Below are positions 33,917 to 47,125 of a stretch of 64,000 nucleotides of DNA, one piece after another. Numbering within the stretch: the first letter of the stretch is position 1; each line of letters begins with the position of its first letter. The notes beneath the pieces were generated by a model that worked only from the letters and a program-made list of their open reading frames with translations, searched no databases and had not been told where the DNA came from. The stretch is from Malachius bipustulatus. Lineage: Eukaryota > Arthropoda > Insecta > Coleoptera > Melyridae. The stretch is taken from assembly GCA_910589415.1 (NCBI GenBank), contig OU342638.1, forward strand, positions 36,553,579 to 36,617,578, in the 5' to 3' direction. The translations under genes were made by a program, and so were the position numbers.

Positions 33917-36900
33917 TTAACCCAGCTCGGCCAGCACCGAGTCCAGGTCCTCCTGCAGGGCGGCCGTCATCTCCTTCTGCTTGTTCAGGTCGTCCTGCAG
34001 CCGTTCCGCGTTCGTCTTCAGCAGATAGTTGCCCTTCTTCAGGGCGTTCAGGATGTTCTCGTGCCTCTTCGCCCTCGTCTCGACGTTCTTCTTCTTCTTA
34101 TCCGTGGGAGCGTCCTCTGGCTCGCTCTGGCTCTGCTCCGAGTCCTCGTCGCTCTCCTCCTCGCTCTCCGATTCCTCGCTCGACTCGCTCTCCTCCTCCT
34201 CGACCTTCTCTTCGTCCTCCACTTCTTCCTCTTCTGATTCCTCTTCCTCTTCGTCGCTGCCCACGTCTTTCATCATGGCCGCCATTTTGTCGACCTGTAA
34301 TTTATTGTAACGTTTGTAATTACTCTAACCGGAGAAGGTTAAAGTAGACAAACAAACCTCTTTTTTCAATATTTTGTATTTCTTCTTCTCCTCCTTCATG
34401 GCGATCTGGTGTTTCTTGATTATTTCTCTCAGCGCGACCCGTTCTTTCTTGGCGTTGTCCTCTTTGTTCTTGTAGCTGCGCAGCTTGTTGCGCAGCGATT
34501 TCAGTTCTTTCTGCGCTTTCTTCTCTCGCTTTTCTTCGGTTTCCTCGCCGTCGCTCTCGCTGCTCTCCTCCTCGATTTCTTCCTCGCTCTCGATCGCCTT
34601 GCCATTTGCCAGGCTGTCCTTGCGGTCCGATATCGATAACCGTTTCCCTAGAAAAAGTGACGTCTCTTTAAGTACCTTACGGTATCGTTCGATTGAACGT
34701 TTCAAAGTTCTAAGGGCTACTCAAAACTGTTACATTTAACGGGACGTGTTTTATTTAATTTTAATCGGACGTTTAAATATTTTATTCACAGGTTCACAGA
34801 AAGTAACGATAAGTAACAATGATCAACAAGTAACAGTCAACAAAATATCACACGGTAATTGGGCTAGTGCTAGTGCTGGTAGTAACTACAAAGAGATTGT
34901 TATTACAGTTAGAAAACCGTTTTTTTGTACCTAAAGAAGAGTCCATCATCGTTGCGGATATGTTTTGATAATCGAAATTGCCTTGAAATAAACAAAATTG
35001 TTCAATTTTTTTTATTCACTTTCTTTCGTGCTAAGAGAAAAATTATTTCGCATTTTTAAATCGATTCTCCTGCGAGTTTCGGGATCGGACACTCACCGCC
35101 TAGGGCTTCCATTAATTTCTTCTCCATCGCCTGCTTCTGTCTCTTTGCGTCCTCGAGCTCGGCTTTGGTCGAGTCGAGCGCCTCGGCCGCTTGCGTGTAC
35201 TTCTTCTCCAGTTCCTCGGACGTCTTCCTCGCCTGGTCCGCCGCGTTCTTCAGTGATTTGATCATCTGGAAGTAAATACGTTTTCTTAAATCTTTCATGG
35301 TCTTGATATTGTTATGGTTGCCTAAAAAATGGACATACCGACGCTACTGGTAAACTAAATATGTAGCAGTTTTAAGGAAAGTTCAAATGACCACCATTTT
35401 GAATCTCACTCACCTTTTCTGACGCTTCATTGGATACACCTTTCCCGCCCTCCCCCTTATCGGTCCTGTTTCTCTCCTTCTCCAGCTCCGCTTCCAGGTT
35501 CTGTATCCGCGTCAGGAGTCTCTTGTTCTCCCTGATCTGTGCCTCCTTGTTCCTCAGCTCGAGCGCCAGCATTTGTTTAGTGCTCTGCAGGTCGTCCCTG
35601 ACCTTGTCTATGTCATCCATTTCGTCGACTTCGTCTGTTATTTCTTCCTGTAATTTTATAACAATCATTACGCGTTCAAAGAAAAAAATAGGGGGAAATA
35701 TGTAAATAGGGGACTCACCGGTGGCATACTGGCCATCGACACCGATTTCTGTATCTGCTCTTCGATGGTCATTTGTCGCCGGAACTTCCTCAGACCTTCC
35801 AGGATCGGTTTGCTCCTGTCGTTGGTTTTCGTTTTCTTCAGATGTATCCCGCCTTGTATCTGTAATTTTCGTATTATTACCCGAGATCGTAATGAAGGCT
35901 TTACGTACCTGTTTGAGGAGTTCGTTGTGCACGTTGGGCGTCTCGCTCTCGTAAAGGAAGTGATCGGTGGCCTTTGCTTCTGGGAGCACCGGTTCCGATC
36001 TGTCGTTGCATTCGACGTGCTTTAATTTCTTCTTGGATTCGATCTCTTTCAGCATGTTTGTCCAGTCCGGTCGATTTTTCGGTCGCGCTCTGAAATCGGA
36101 ATAAACGGGCTTGAAATGGGAAGCGGGAAAAAATTTAAACTTACTTTAGAGCTTCGATTCTGGCTTTCTGCTGTTCCGTGAGCGGTTTCGTTTCGAAGCC
36201 CGGAGGGACCATCGGCGGCGGCGGAGGAGGCATCATCGGCGGCATGGGGGGCATCGGCGGGGCCGCCGGGGTCTGGGACAGTCTTCTCATGCTCTCTTCT
36301 CGCACTAGTGCGTTTCGCGTCGCCGGGACCGCCTGCATAAAAAATTCTTATTATGAAAAATAAAAAGTCAAGTGTGGCGAAATAAGTTCCTCGCGCTACT
36401 GACTGATCGCATTCAATATTCAATCGGGTATTGGTTTATAAATAAATACACCCGCAGCAGCTGTCTCTTTTAGATTCACGAGCCCACTTAGCAATGTTTG
36501 TGTTGTAAATAAATGCGCGCTGGCTTGCAGTCGTGTTAATTTGTTACAAAACCGAGGATGAGTTTATTGCCTGCAAAGTTCAGGGTACGTCCCGCGGCTT
36601 CCAGAAAGAACACTTCCTGCAACATCAGAGCTTGAATGATTTCAAGCGATTTAAACTCATTTAAAGGCATCTCAAAACTACAGAAGAAATCTAGAAGAAT
36701 TAATTCACCTTATTCTAGAAGAGTCGACGACTCAGAACGATCCAGAACTTTATTAGAGTACTTTCTGCAGCATCAAAACACTTTACACAGAAATATCGAA
36801 AGAATCGTGAATGTCAGCTTTAACATTATACCTTTAGAACACTTTTCAGACTCCAAGACAATTCCTGCCAAAAAAGAAGGCACAGCACCTTTATTGAATC

Positions 36901-39322
36901 AAAAAAAGGCAAAAAGCACTTCGGTATCAGAACACTGAATCATAGGAACACTTTATGAGAAACATCACCTCTTTTTAGGTTACAAGAAAATAACTGTCGA
37001 AACGATTCGAGAATGTTCGCTTTAACGAACACTTTTGCTGATATATTAGAACCCCAGAACAGTTTTGCAACAGAACGCTCCCTGCAAGAGAACACTTCCT
37101 GCAAGTTCAGAACCCGCAGCCACAAAAAATGTCACACATTTAACGAAAAAATGTTCAAGTATCAGAACACTTTTGAGAAACATCACCCCTTTCTAGACTA
37201 AAGAGAGCACTTGGTCTCCAATACACTTCCTGCAAGATGAGAGTGCGCAATGCATCTTGATTGAACCAAAAAATGCCAACAAAGCTTTCGAGTATTAGAA
37301 CACGTTTGAGAAACATCATCTGTTTTTTCGACTAATGATAGAGCTCGGGATTCCAAGACGATTTCTGCAAGATGAGAGTGCATAAGGCACCTTGATTGAA
37401 CCAAAAAATGTCACAAAGCTTTGTAGTATCAGAACACTTTTGAGTAACATCACTTTTTTCGGACTAAAAAGAGTACTTGGGCCTCCAAAACACTTCCTTC
37501 AAGATGAGAGTGCGCAATGCATCTTGATTGAATAAAAAAATGTCAAAAATATCTCTAGTATCAGAACGCTTTTGAGAAAAATCACCTCTTTCCCGATTAA
37601 AAAGAGCATTTGGTACTCCAAAACACTTCATGCAAGATGAGAGTGTGCGCAATTCATCTTGATTGAATCGAAAAATGTAAAAAAGCTCTCGAGTATCAGA
37701 ACACTTTTGAGGAAAATCATCTCTTTTTCCGATTAAAAAGACCACTTGGGACTCCAAAATACTTCCTGCAAGATGAGAGTGCGCAATGCATCTTGATTGA
37801 ATCAAAAAATGTCAAAAAACTCTCTAGTATCAGAACACTTTTGAGAAACAGCACCTCTTAGTTCGACTAAAGATAGAGCTCGGGATTCCATGACGATTCC
37901 TGCAAGATGAGAGTGCGCAATGCATCTTGATTGAATAAAAAAATGTCAAAAATATCTCTAATATCAGAACACTTTTGAGAAACATCACCTCTTTTTCAAC
38001 TAAAGACAACAACACTTCTTGCAAGATGAGAGTGCACCTTGATTGAACCAAAAAAAGTCACAAAATATCAGAACACTTTTGAGAATCATCACCTTTTTTT
38101 CGACTAAGAAGAGTACTTGGGACTCCATAACACTTCCTGCGAGATGAGAGTGCGCAAGTCAGTTTGATTGAACCAAAAAATGTCACAAATCTCTCAAGTA
38201 TCAGAACACTTTAAAGAAATATGACCTCTTTTTTCGACTAGAGAAAATATATCCCTTCGAAATTAATCAGGTAATACTAGCTTATTAATCCTTATTTACT
38301 TAGAACACTTTTGTTGTACTAGAACCCTAGAACACTTTTGCAGTCCAGAACCCTTCCTTCAATATCAATTGATTGAACTATTAAGCACCTGAGTATCAGA
38401 ACACCTGTGGAAACTCAGTGTTCTCTAAACACTAACGATGTATCAGAACACCTAGAGCAAAGAAGCATTCCCTAAAGGCTAATGAAATATCAGAACACCT
38501 GACGCATATCAGCATCACCTGAAGTGTATCAGAACACCTGAAACAGGCTATCTTCCCCTAAGGGCTAATGAAGTATCAGAACACCCGGGGCATGTGAGCA
38601 TCTTCTAAATTTAAAGAGTAAAAGACTCACCCGATCGATCTCATCGTCCCTGGTGGCCGTCCGGTTCAGCGGCGGTTTCTTCCCGTCGCTCAGTCTTCTC
38701 TCTGCGACGCTGTTGAGCTTGACCGGCGGCAGCTTGGCCGCCTCTTTGGTTTTCTCTTCCTTGGGCGGCACGCTGTTGAGTTTGACGGGCGGCAACTTGG
38801 ACGTGTCCTTGACCGGCTTCTCTTCTTTCGGGGGGACCTTCTTGAGCTGCGGCCGCACGAACGTGTTCTCCTTGCTGCCATTCTCCTGGGGCTCCTTGGG
38901 GGTTATCGAGGGTTTGCGTTCGGTTTTTCTCAGTTGGACGCCGGCTAGAATGAATTTATTTATTAAAAAAAGTGGGTGGGTGGATTTTGGAAGTGTTTTT
39001 TTTTTATTAGTGCTGCTGCACATTTGTTCCGGGATCTTTGCCAATAAACCCACGATGTCTCTCTATTCGTTTATGATTTATGAATCCAACGTTGAAGAGG
39101 TGAAAAAAAATTAAGATTACCTAGGGGATTGTCGGTGGTGGTGTTGCTGTCCCTCCTGGGGGCGTTTTTGGGGTTCCACGGTTGCGTGGGCGTCGGCAGG
39201 GGGCTCGGTCCTTCCTTGACCCACGGCGGCCTGAAAGTGGTCCTCTGTGCCGCGGCGTCTTTCGTCGGCGCCGCCGCCGCCGCGGTTCCCCCTTTGTCAG
39301 TCCCCTTTTTCTCCGTCGGCAT
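33917..39322 (-). CDS. f: forked/espin-like actin-bundling protein, ankyrin-less isoform
   Basis: Nine exons on the minus strand: 39322-39121, 38944-38631, 36332-36145, 36089-35909, 35859-35719, 35647-35414, 35265-35097, 34647-34358 and 34294-33917. All phases agree, giving 698 residues. Features in order: an Ala/Pro-rich start; a repeated LPPVKLNSV block; a polyproline run (about 194-216, likely profilin/SH3 ligand); RPDWTNMLKEIESKKKLKHVECNDRS; a WH2-like segment (HNELLKQIQGGIHLKKTK, about 288-306); RRQMTIEEQ; coiled coils (about 345-475 and 510-573); a long Asp/Glu/Ser acidic tract; and a final coiled coil. This matches my memory of Drosophila forked and the espin group, which bundle actin in bristles. 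No ankyrin repeats occur in the window, so this is a short isoform or a start internal to a longer gene. An acceptor 7 bp before the ATG shows there is an upstream exon. Confidence 0.68.
36600..38620. repeat. 133-bp tandem array in a forked-like intron (family C)
   Basis: CTTGATTGAACC-type anchors fall at about 37255, 37391, 37523, 37658, 37792, 37925, 38038 and 38163, a period near 133 bp. Units also contain TATCAGAACACTTTTGAGAA and CACTTCCTGCAAGATGAGAG. Flanks (36560-37200 and 38280-38600) hold shorter AGAACACTT-rich derivatives. It fills most of the 2.3-kb intron between exons 2 and 3. Confidence 0.92.
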
Positions 39323-40739
39323 GTCTGATCTGAAATTGTTTTATCGCATTAACAGTGAGAGAGAGAGAGAGAGAAGAGAGACGGCCGTGTTTTGATCCGG
39401 TGATTGGAAATGTTTTCGTTTTCTCCTACTGGGACGCCCACGTACCTACGCGCGAAAATCCGCATCTGATAATCGTGGAAAAGTGTCCGATTTTCATCGC
39501 GTATAGCGCGCTCCGTCGATCCGCGGTCTATTTTCGTCGACGTTTTTGACCTTGTTACAATTCTAATTCTCTCCCGATGCCAGGATAAAATCGGACCGTG
39601 CATTTCGCTCCGTGTCATGACCTGTCACGCTTTTTTCGATTCATTTTTTTCCCGATTCATTTCGCTCGATGATAGAGCGTAATAAGTGAGCGAATTAAGG
39701 CGGGAAATTTGAGATGGTACAGTAGTCACGTCTTTTCTTCTTCGGTATCAAACCACGCCCTCGTCCCTTTTGTTGTTATTATTATTGTTATTATTATTGT
39801 TATTATCAGACCGCGCACGTGGTTTGCACGTGTTTTTTTTTTAAGGCATTGCGTGAAAAACAAATTTTCTTTAATCAAGTCTCCTGAACTTATTGAGGAA
39901 AATGGTGAAACGGCACTTCGGGTATTTGCTCCCTATCTCGAGATATAGCCCTGCAATATCGTTTATGACGTCATATCAGTGCACTCTTTTAAGCGCTCAA
40001 CATTCATTGTTGTGAGCAACCGCGGCTGTTGTGACGTCAGAATTCTGACTTCAGCAGTCCTTTACTCCTTCGCAGCTCACCGAGACATCAAACAAATATT
40101 TTAGTTTGATTTAATAAAAAAATTAAAACCCGTAAAATAAGCTGCCAATGCCTGAACGTTTTATGATTAGTCCACAGAACAGGGCAATAAAGTGTAATTT
40201 TAGCTCCGGGTCGAGTTCGAACCGCGCGAAACTGGAACGCCTTGATATGTCATTCGATTTGGTGGATTGTCGAATTGGCAACCTCAATGTTTATCGCCCC
40301 CCATACAGGGTGTTATGATATAACGGGATTATTGAATCGTCCAATTTTCGACCCGATAGATAATTTAATATAGAGCGAGGATTTTTGCTATTATAATAGT
40401 CGTCGTCCCACTTTCGGGAACGTGTGTCATCGTTATGTTTGTATTGTCGTGTGTTTTGTATCGCGCGGTACAAGCGTATTTTTGCATTTAAAAATAACCC
40501 GTGACTGCTTCGGAAAAGTAAACGGACCGCTTACATTTACTTACTTCGTGTAGGACGGCGTTTTGAAAATAAATAAATAACGAAAAATCGCCGATGATGA
40601 TAAATAAATGAACCGACGTGATGTGTTTGTTTCTTGTTTTGAATTTGAACACCCCGTGATGAGTGTTCAATGGTTCAAGGGTTATGATTTTATGGGCCTC
40701 TTCTTTTAAGGATTTGATTTTAAGGGAGAGGCGACTTTT
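39323..40739. other. upstream region of forked-like gene
   Basis: A pyrimidine-rich acceptor region (GA microsatellite on the plus strand, about 39356-39380) precedes the first coding exon. A candidate minus-strand 5' UTR exon ends at a GTACGTG donor near 39440. CRE-like TGACGTCA sites occur at 39966 and 40032 without the rest of the dispersed word. An ATACAGGGTGTT word lies at about 40303. No other gene is seen. Confidence 0.45.
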
Positions 40740-43700
40740 GCTATTCTCAATTCTAAGAATATTTCAAAGAAATTCGGATATAACGAACATTGTAACCGGT
40801 TATAGCGAGCATAATTACCAGGCCCATAACTAAAGCATTAAAAAAAATTGAAATAGAGTGATACATACAAAAGTCATATTTCAGGCATCTTTTCTTTCCA
40901 AAGAGGGTGAGGATACCGCAAAGGGCCTTTCAGAGTTTTTTTTCTACAATAATAGTGAATGAGAAAAAAATGCGTTCAGGAATTCCAAAAAAGAGTCAAT
41001 TCTAAGAACATTCAAAGTGTAGTATACTTGTAATTATGACATAATTCGGGTATAACGAATAGTAACCGGTTATACCGAACAAAAATTACTAACCTCTTGC
41101 TGGACACTATGAAAAATTATTCAAATAGAGTGACCACGTACAAGAATCATGTTTGGTGTCAGTCATTCTTTTTCCGACTTTTTCGAGACTTTTCATAATC
41201 TTACAATAAAAAAAAAAGAGTGAATGAGAAAAAAATGCGTTCAGTAAATCAGTAATTTGAAAAAAGTAAAAGTTCTAAGAGCATTCAGTGATACTTCTTG
41301 TGTTGGAAGTCGGGTATAACGAAGGTAACGGTTATAGCGAGCAAATGTTACTAGCCTCTTGTTAGGTTGTATAAAAAAAATGGGAGAAAACCTATTAAAA
41401 TAGAGTGACACATACACAAAAGTCCTATTTCAGTCATTTTTTCTATCGAAAGTTATAAAACGAGTTGTGAGGAGTGCTTATCAGTCTTTTTTCATTTTTT
41501 CTACAATAGTTAATGAGAAAAAATGCGTCAGGACTTGAAAAAACGACCCAAAATTCTAGTAGTGTTTAAAGTGTATATAACGAATAGTAACCGGTTATAA
41601 CGAGCAAAGATTACTAGCCTCTTCTTGAGCTTTATAAAAAATTATGAAAAATTATTGCATTAAAGTGGAACACACACAAAAGTCATATTTCTGTCGCCAG
41701 CAGTGTTACAAGAGGCTTATCAGTTTTCTTGTTCATTTTTTCTATAATAGTGAATAAGAGAAAAATGTTCAGGAATTAAAAAAAAGTGGTAAAATTCCAC
41801 TAGTGTTCAAAGTGTATCCTTTAAATTGTGATAGAATTCGGATGTAACGAGTAGTAACCGGTTATAGCGAGCAAATGTTACTAGCCTCTTGGTTGGCTTT
41901 ATAAAAAAATAGGAGACACCTATTGAAATAGAGTGACACACGCACAAAAGTCATATTTCTGTCATTTTTTCTATCGAAAAGATTTGTGCGGAGTGGCAGC
42001 GCCGCAAGAGGCTTATCAGTTTTTTTTTTATTATTATTTTCTAAAATAATGAATAAGAAAAAAATGTTCAGAATTTAAAAAAGGCACAAAATTCTAAGAC
42101 TGTAAGTGTGTCCTTTGAATTGTGATAGAATTCGGGTATATCAAATAGTAACCGGTTATAGCGAGCAAAAAATACTAAGCTCTGTTTGAGCTTATAAAAA
42201 ATTATGAAAAATTAATGCATTAGAGAATTAGAGTGAAACACACACAAAAGTCATATTTCTGTAATTTTTTATTTCGAAAAGAGTTGTGAGGAATGCCAGT
42301 GTCCCAATCAATAGGCTTATACTAGCTGTCTTTTTTTTAATTTTTTTTATAAAATCGAATGAGAAAAATACGTCCAGGAATTCAAAAAAGGACCAATATT
42401 ATAAGAGTATTCAAATTGTATCCTTGAAATTGTAATGGAACTCGGGTATAACGAAAGTAACCGGTTATAGCGAGCAACGACTACTAACCTCTTGTTAGGC
42501 TTCATAAAAATTCGAAAACATTATTCAAATAGAGTGACCCGTATACCCATAACAGTCATATTTCAATAATGTTTAATTTTTCGAAAAAGTGGTGCCCCAA
42601 GAGGCTTTTTTTAATTTTTTTCTATAATAGTATCTCATGAGAAAAAATTCTTTCAGAAATAAAAAAAAGTCATAATTCTAAAATAAGTATCAAATTGTAG
42701 GTATAGGTACTTGAAATTGTGATAAAATTCGGGTATAACGAAAATGACCGGTTATAGCGAGCAAAGATAACTAGTGTTAGCACTAACAACTAGAAAAGAT
42801 TTTTTGTTAGATTTAATAAATAAATTGGAGGAGTATAATGGAGTTTCAGTTTCGGTTGTAACGAACTATAACCGGCTATAACGAGGCATTTCACGTGAGG
42901 CTTTTCGGAGTCTCGATGGTGAATGAGAAGAACATGCGCTAAGATTCACAAAATCCACCGCGATTCTAAGGATTTGTTTCCAATTATTGTAAAATTCTCT
43001 TTTAACGAATATTTGTTGTAGAATTCTGTTTTAACGAAGAAAAATTACTTGTCTCTTGTTAGACTAATTAGTGGCACAATTTTAATCACTATTTGTCTAA
43101 TCATCTGATCACAATTTCGGTTGTGAAGAACACTATAACCGGTTATAACGAGCAAATTAACTTTTATCTCCTTTAGTGTTTCTAGAGTAATTAATAAGGA
43201 ATCATCTCAGAGCCTATCATTTTTTTGTTCTCGTCGTTCTAGGAAAAAACGCCAAGATCGAAGGTATATTCGCCCAAAATACATACATGATTTTTTTTAT
43301 TTTCAGTATTATTCACTTTTAACGAATACTATTAACGATTATAACGAGATAAAAAATTCCTCTTATACTGTGAGAACAAAAAAGTTACAGTATTTGGTTC
43401 TAGCGGCGAATAAGAAAGTTATAATAGAATTCGGTTGTAGCCTAGCGAATACTACAACCGGTTATAACGAATACTGCAACCCTTTATAACGATCACACTA
43501 AAGAAGAGAATAAATAGGCTGACCAGGAATTGTTGTTCATAATTACATTCCTCTTGTAAGGAATGCTATAATCGGCTATAATGAGAACACAGTGAAATTC
43601 GGTTACTACTGTAACCGGTTAAAACGAGCAAGGTAAAGTTTTCTCGCGTTTAGGGCGACATTAAAATAAAATTGACCGGATTCTGCTGTGTAAGCTGCAT

Positions 43701-43870
43701 TACTAGTACTTACCAGTACCACAGAAATTATTCATTTTATTAAGTAGCAACACTATCACTAGCACCGGTTATAACGAACAAATACAAACTATGGATGAAA
43801 ATATTCATTTATAACGAGAGATCGGTTGTAACGCAATTAACCAGTTTCTAAGATGCGAAAGAAATTTGGT
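40740..43870. repeat. tandem array D, about 265-310-bp units with GTAACCGGTTATAGCGAGC
   Basis: The palindrome-containing anchor AACCGGTTATA recurs at about 40793, 41062, 41323, 41587, 41853, 42147, 42457 and 42744, preceded each time by an ATTCGGGTATAACGAA line. From 42840 on the anchor persists at shorter, irregular spacing (42868, 43133, 43460, 43610 and 43765). Spacers contain GAGTGACACACACAAAAGTC and CCTCTTGTTAGGC lines. No reading frame of note is present. Confidence 0.92.
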
Positions 43871-45019
43871 TCTGAGATTATTCCTGTGGTACTCCATCTT
43901 GTTTAGTAAAATAAATGACCCCAACCACTGGGTTGGGTTTGAAAAAAATCTGCGTTTCTAGATGTGACCCCGAGGCACTCGATCAAACGTATGAAGTGTC
44001 CATGTCTCGTCGTCTATCGTTAATGACGCGTCATTTATTCGGCAAGTGAACGAAGCGATTGTTTTCTTATAAACGTTTCGGGTGTTATTAGCGTTCATCT
44101 TCTAGATTCTAGAACTTACCAGGGGGTCAAGAAGAGGCGAGTGGTCAAACAGTCACCGTTCTTCCACTTTGCGCGTTATTTTTATCCCGGAAAACTGCAC
44201 ATCAATAATAAAGAAAGACGATCAATTGGATTTTTGCGAGATTTCGGGAGCGTTTTGCGGTGCTTTCACTCCGGAGATTGTCGTCACCTGATTTTCGCGT
44301 TACTCTGCCAGTAGAGGAGACCGTCGACGGAATTTCGGTGGTTTTGGTCGTTTTTCAAGCCGAATCTAACTTGGGAAATAGCTGCCGAGTTATTTTCAGT
44401 ACCAGAAGCGCTAGCGCTGTGACGATGTGAATAACTGACTGCTAGACGGGAATTCTTTCGCCTCGGATTCGCGTTTATTGGTCGGAAAATGGAAACGAGC
44501 CGTCCAGTTCTCGTTTCACGAGAGATGGATCTATTTCGATCGGCCGGTGGCATTTTTTTCTTTAATTCGTTATTACTGATCGGAACGAAATATCTTCAAA
44601 GAAAAACGGTTCGTCTATGGAATGGAACGGGCGTAAAGTCGTATTTTACGATCGCTGGTTTATAAATATTGATTCGCAATTGCCACACTCTGTCAAGTTA
44701 CGTGCTGTGCACAGCTGGTGCTAGCGCTGCTGAGCTTTACTGAGATGTGATGCCATTTTTCAGTTTGAAATGTAATTTTTTCAATAATCCGCGAGGACGT
44801 TTAAAGCGGCCATACGCTTCCGGATCCATTTCGATTTATTAGTGGAAATTATAGTCAACAATAAGAAAATTATTGACATTTGGGACGCCTGTATATGTGA
44901 GATTGAAGAAAACTTTCACTATTTACTGGGGTGAAAATTTGAGTTTTTATTATTAGTTTCCCGATGGCGTAGGTAGGAAAACGGCCACCGGCTAGGCACC
45001 GAACGCTGATCAAATTTTC
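43871..45019. other. intergenic, possible distal 5' exon on minus strand
   Basis: A minus-strand open stretch (44553-44284) is rich in Arg/Ser codons and ends near a CAG-GTGACG donor, so it could be an alternative 5' exon of the forked-like gene. I have no homology to support that. A core word AAAGCGGCCATACGC lies at 44803-44817. Confidence 0.3.
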
Positions 45020-46900
45020 GTTTAAGCTGTCCACGCACTATTGAACTTGTTCAAGATCTTAAAAATCTGCTTAAACACTGATTGAACTTACCTACAAGTT
45101 TTACGTCACGAATAGCGACAGTAAAGCTATCCATAAACGATCAGAGTCGTTAGAAACATTTTTATGTTACTCCGCAGCGGAATTTAAAGCTCCCCTCACA
45201 CTTGCATTTTATTTTTCGGTCTTTAAGCTGTCCATACACTATTGAACTTCTTCAAGGTGTTACAAATCTTCTTAGACACTGTCGAACTTACCTACAAGTT
45301 TTACGTCTCACGAATAGCGACAGTAAAGCTATCCATAAACGATCAGAGTCGTTAAAAACATTTTTATGGTACTCTGAAGCGGAATTTAAAGCTCCCCTCA
45401 CACTTGCATTTTATTTTTCGGTCTTTAAGCTGTCCATACACTATTGAACTTCTTCAAGGTGTTACAAATCTTCTTAGACACTGTCGAACTTACCTACAAG
45501 TTTTACGTCTCACGTATAGCGACAGTAAAGCTATCCATACACGATCAGAGTCATTAGAAACATTTTTATGTTACTCCGCAGCGGAATTTAAAGCTCCCCT
45601 CACACTTGCATTTTATTTTTCGGTGTTTAAGCTGTCCATACACTATTGAACTTCTTCAAGGTGTTACAAATCTTCTTAGACACTGTTGAACTTACCTACA
45701 AGTTTTACGTCTCACGAATAGCGACAGTAAAGCTATCCATACGCCATCAGAGTCATTAGAAACATTTTTATGTTACTCCGCAGCGGAATTTAAAGCTTCC
45801 CTCACACTTGCATTTTATTTTTTGGTCTTTAAGCTGTCCATACACTATTGAACTTATTCAAAGTGTTACAAATCTTCTTAGACACTGTCGAACTTACCTA
45901 CAAGTTTTACGTCTCACGTATAGCGACAGTAAAGCTATCCATACACGATCAGAGTCATTAGAAACATTTTTATGTTACTCCGCAGCGGAATTTACAGCTC
46001 CCCGCACACTTGCATTTTATTTTTCGGTCTTTAAGCTGTCCATACACTATTGAACTTCTTCAAGGTGTTACAAATCTTCTTAGACACTGTCGAACTTACC
46101 TACAAGCTTTACGTCTCACGAATATCACACGTTATTTTTTATCCGTTTCTATAAAAAGTTTGCCCTATACATTCAGATCTTTTTTTTATTTATTTACGCT
46201 TAAGCTGTCCATACACTATTAAACTTGCTCAAGTCTGATATATTCGTTTCTTTATTATACTCTGCAGCGGAATTTAAAGCTCGCCACACACTTGCGTTTT
46301 TTTAATTCAATATTTAAGCTGCCCATGTACTATTGAACTTGTTCAAGATCTTTCAAATCTGCCTAGACGCTGTTGAACTTAGCCACACTTTGCGAGTTGC
46401 TGTAAAGCTATCCATATACGATTAAAATCGTTTGAAACATTTTTCTATCGCTCATAGCGACATTTAAAGCTCCCCACGCACTACTACTTCTAAATCATTT
46501 CTATAAAGCTGCCCATACATTCAGGTCTTTTTTTATTTGCGCTTAAGCTGTCCATATACTGTTAAACTTGCTCAAGATTTTGTAAAACTGACAATTAACT
46601 TTATAGCCTTCTCTTCCAAGTCTCCAGTAAAGATTCCAGTAAAGCTAACCGCACACAATAATATTTGTTTGAAGTAATAGTTTCCTGTATACTCTGAAAA
46701 ATTGATCTTTAAGCTGTTCATGTACTATTGGACTTGATAAAGACCTGCAAAGTTACCTTGAAACTATCGAACTCAATTATTACAAGTTTCAGGTAGCATT
46801 GAGACTTGCCATTAAGCTTTCCATACACTATCACTACTATCAGTATGTTGAAATATTTTTATGACTGCAGCGACCTCTTACTACTATTACCTACCACTAT
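45020..46900. repeat. 202-bp tandem array (family E) with degenerate tail
   Basis: AAGCTGTCCATACACTATTG recurs at about 45024, 45226, 45428, 45630, 45832 and 46034, a strict 202-bp period. Each unit holds three related words: AAGCTGTCCATACACTATT, AAAGCTATCCATACACGATC and AAAGCTCCCCTCACACTTGC. From 46200 to 46900 the words continue at irregular spacing. The 81-codon frames seen here are artefacts of the repeat. Confidence 0.95.
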
Positions 46901-47125
46901 TACGACTTACCTATCATCATTCTGTTAATTTTCAAGTATGTAGATTGTAGAGGGTGTTCATTTTTACTCATATTTTTCATTCAGGTATCAATGAAACTGC
47001 GCAAATCGTAATAAAATTTACTAACATTAAACTATAAATTATTATAATAGTAAATAAAGTCAAAAAAGTGTCCATTGTCACAATAAAACTACCCCCAAAA
47101 TCACCGAAACCACCATCACGACTAG
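46901..47125. other. 3' flank of PGRP gene
   Basis: Short AT-rich flank past the PGRP stop codon; no separate feature is seen. Confidence 0.4.

Noticed and set aside
40200..40230. GTTCGAACC near 40213 as a tRNA T-arm
   Set aside because: The flanking bases do not form a T-stem, and no matching acceptor, D or anticodon arms could be placed.
44284..44553. 89-codon minus-strand frame upstream of array D
   Set aside because: Ends near a possible donor and could be a 5' exon of the forked-like gene, but there is no homology and the composition is not clearly coding.
45202..46222. Series of near-identical 81-codon frames spaced 202 bp
   Set aside because: Produced by the 202-bp satellite, whose mutations do not respect codons; there are no splice or start signals.
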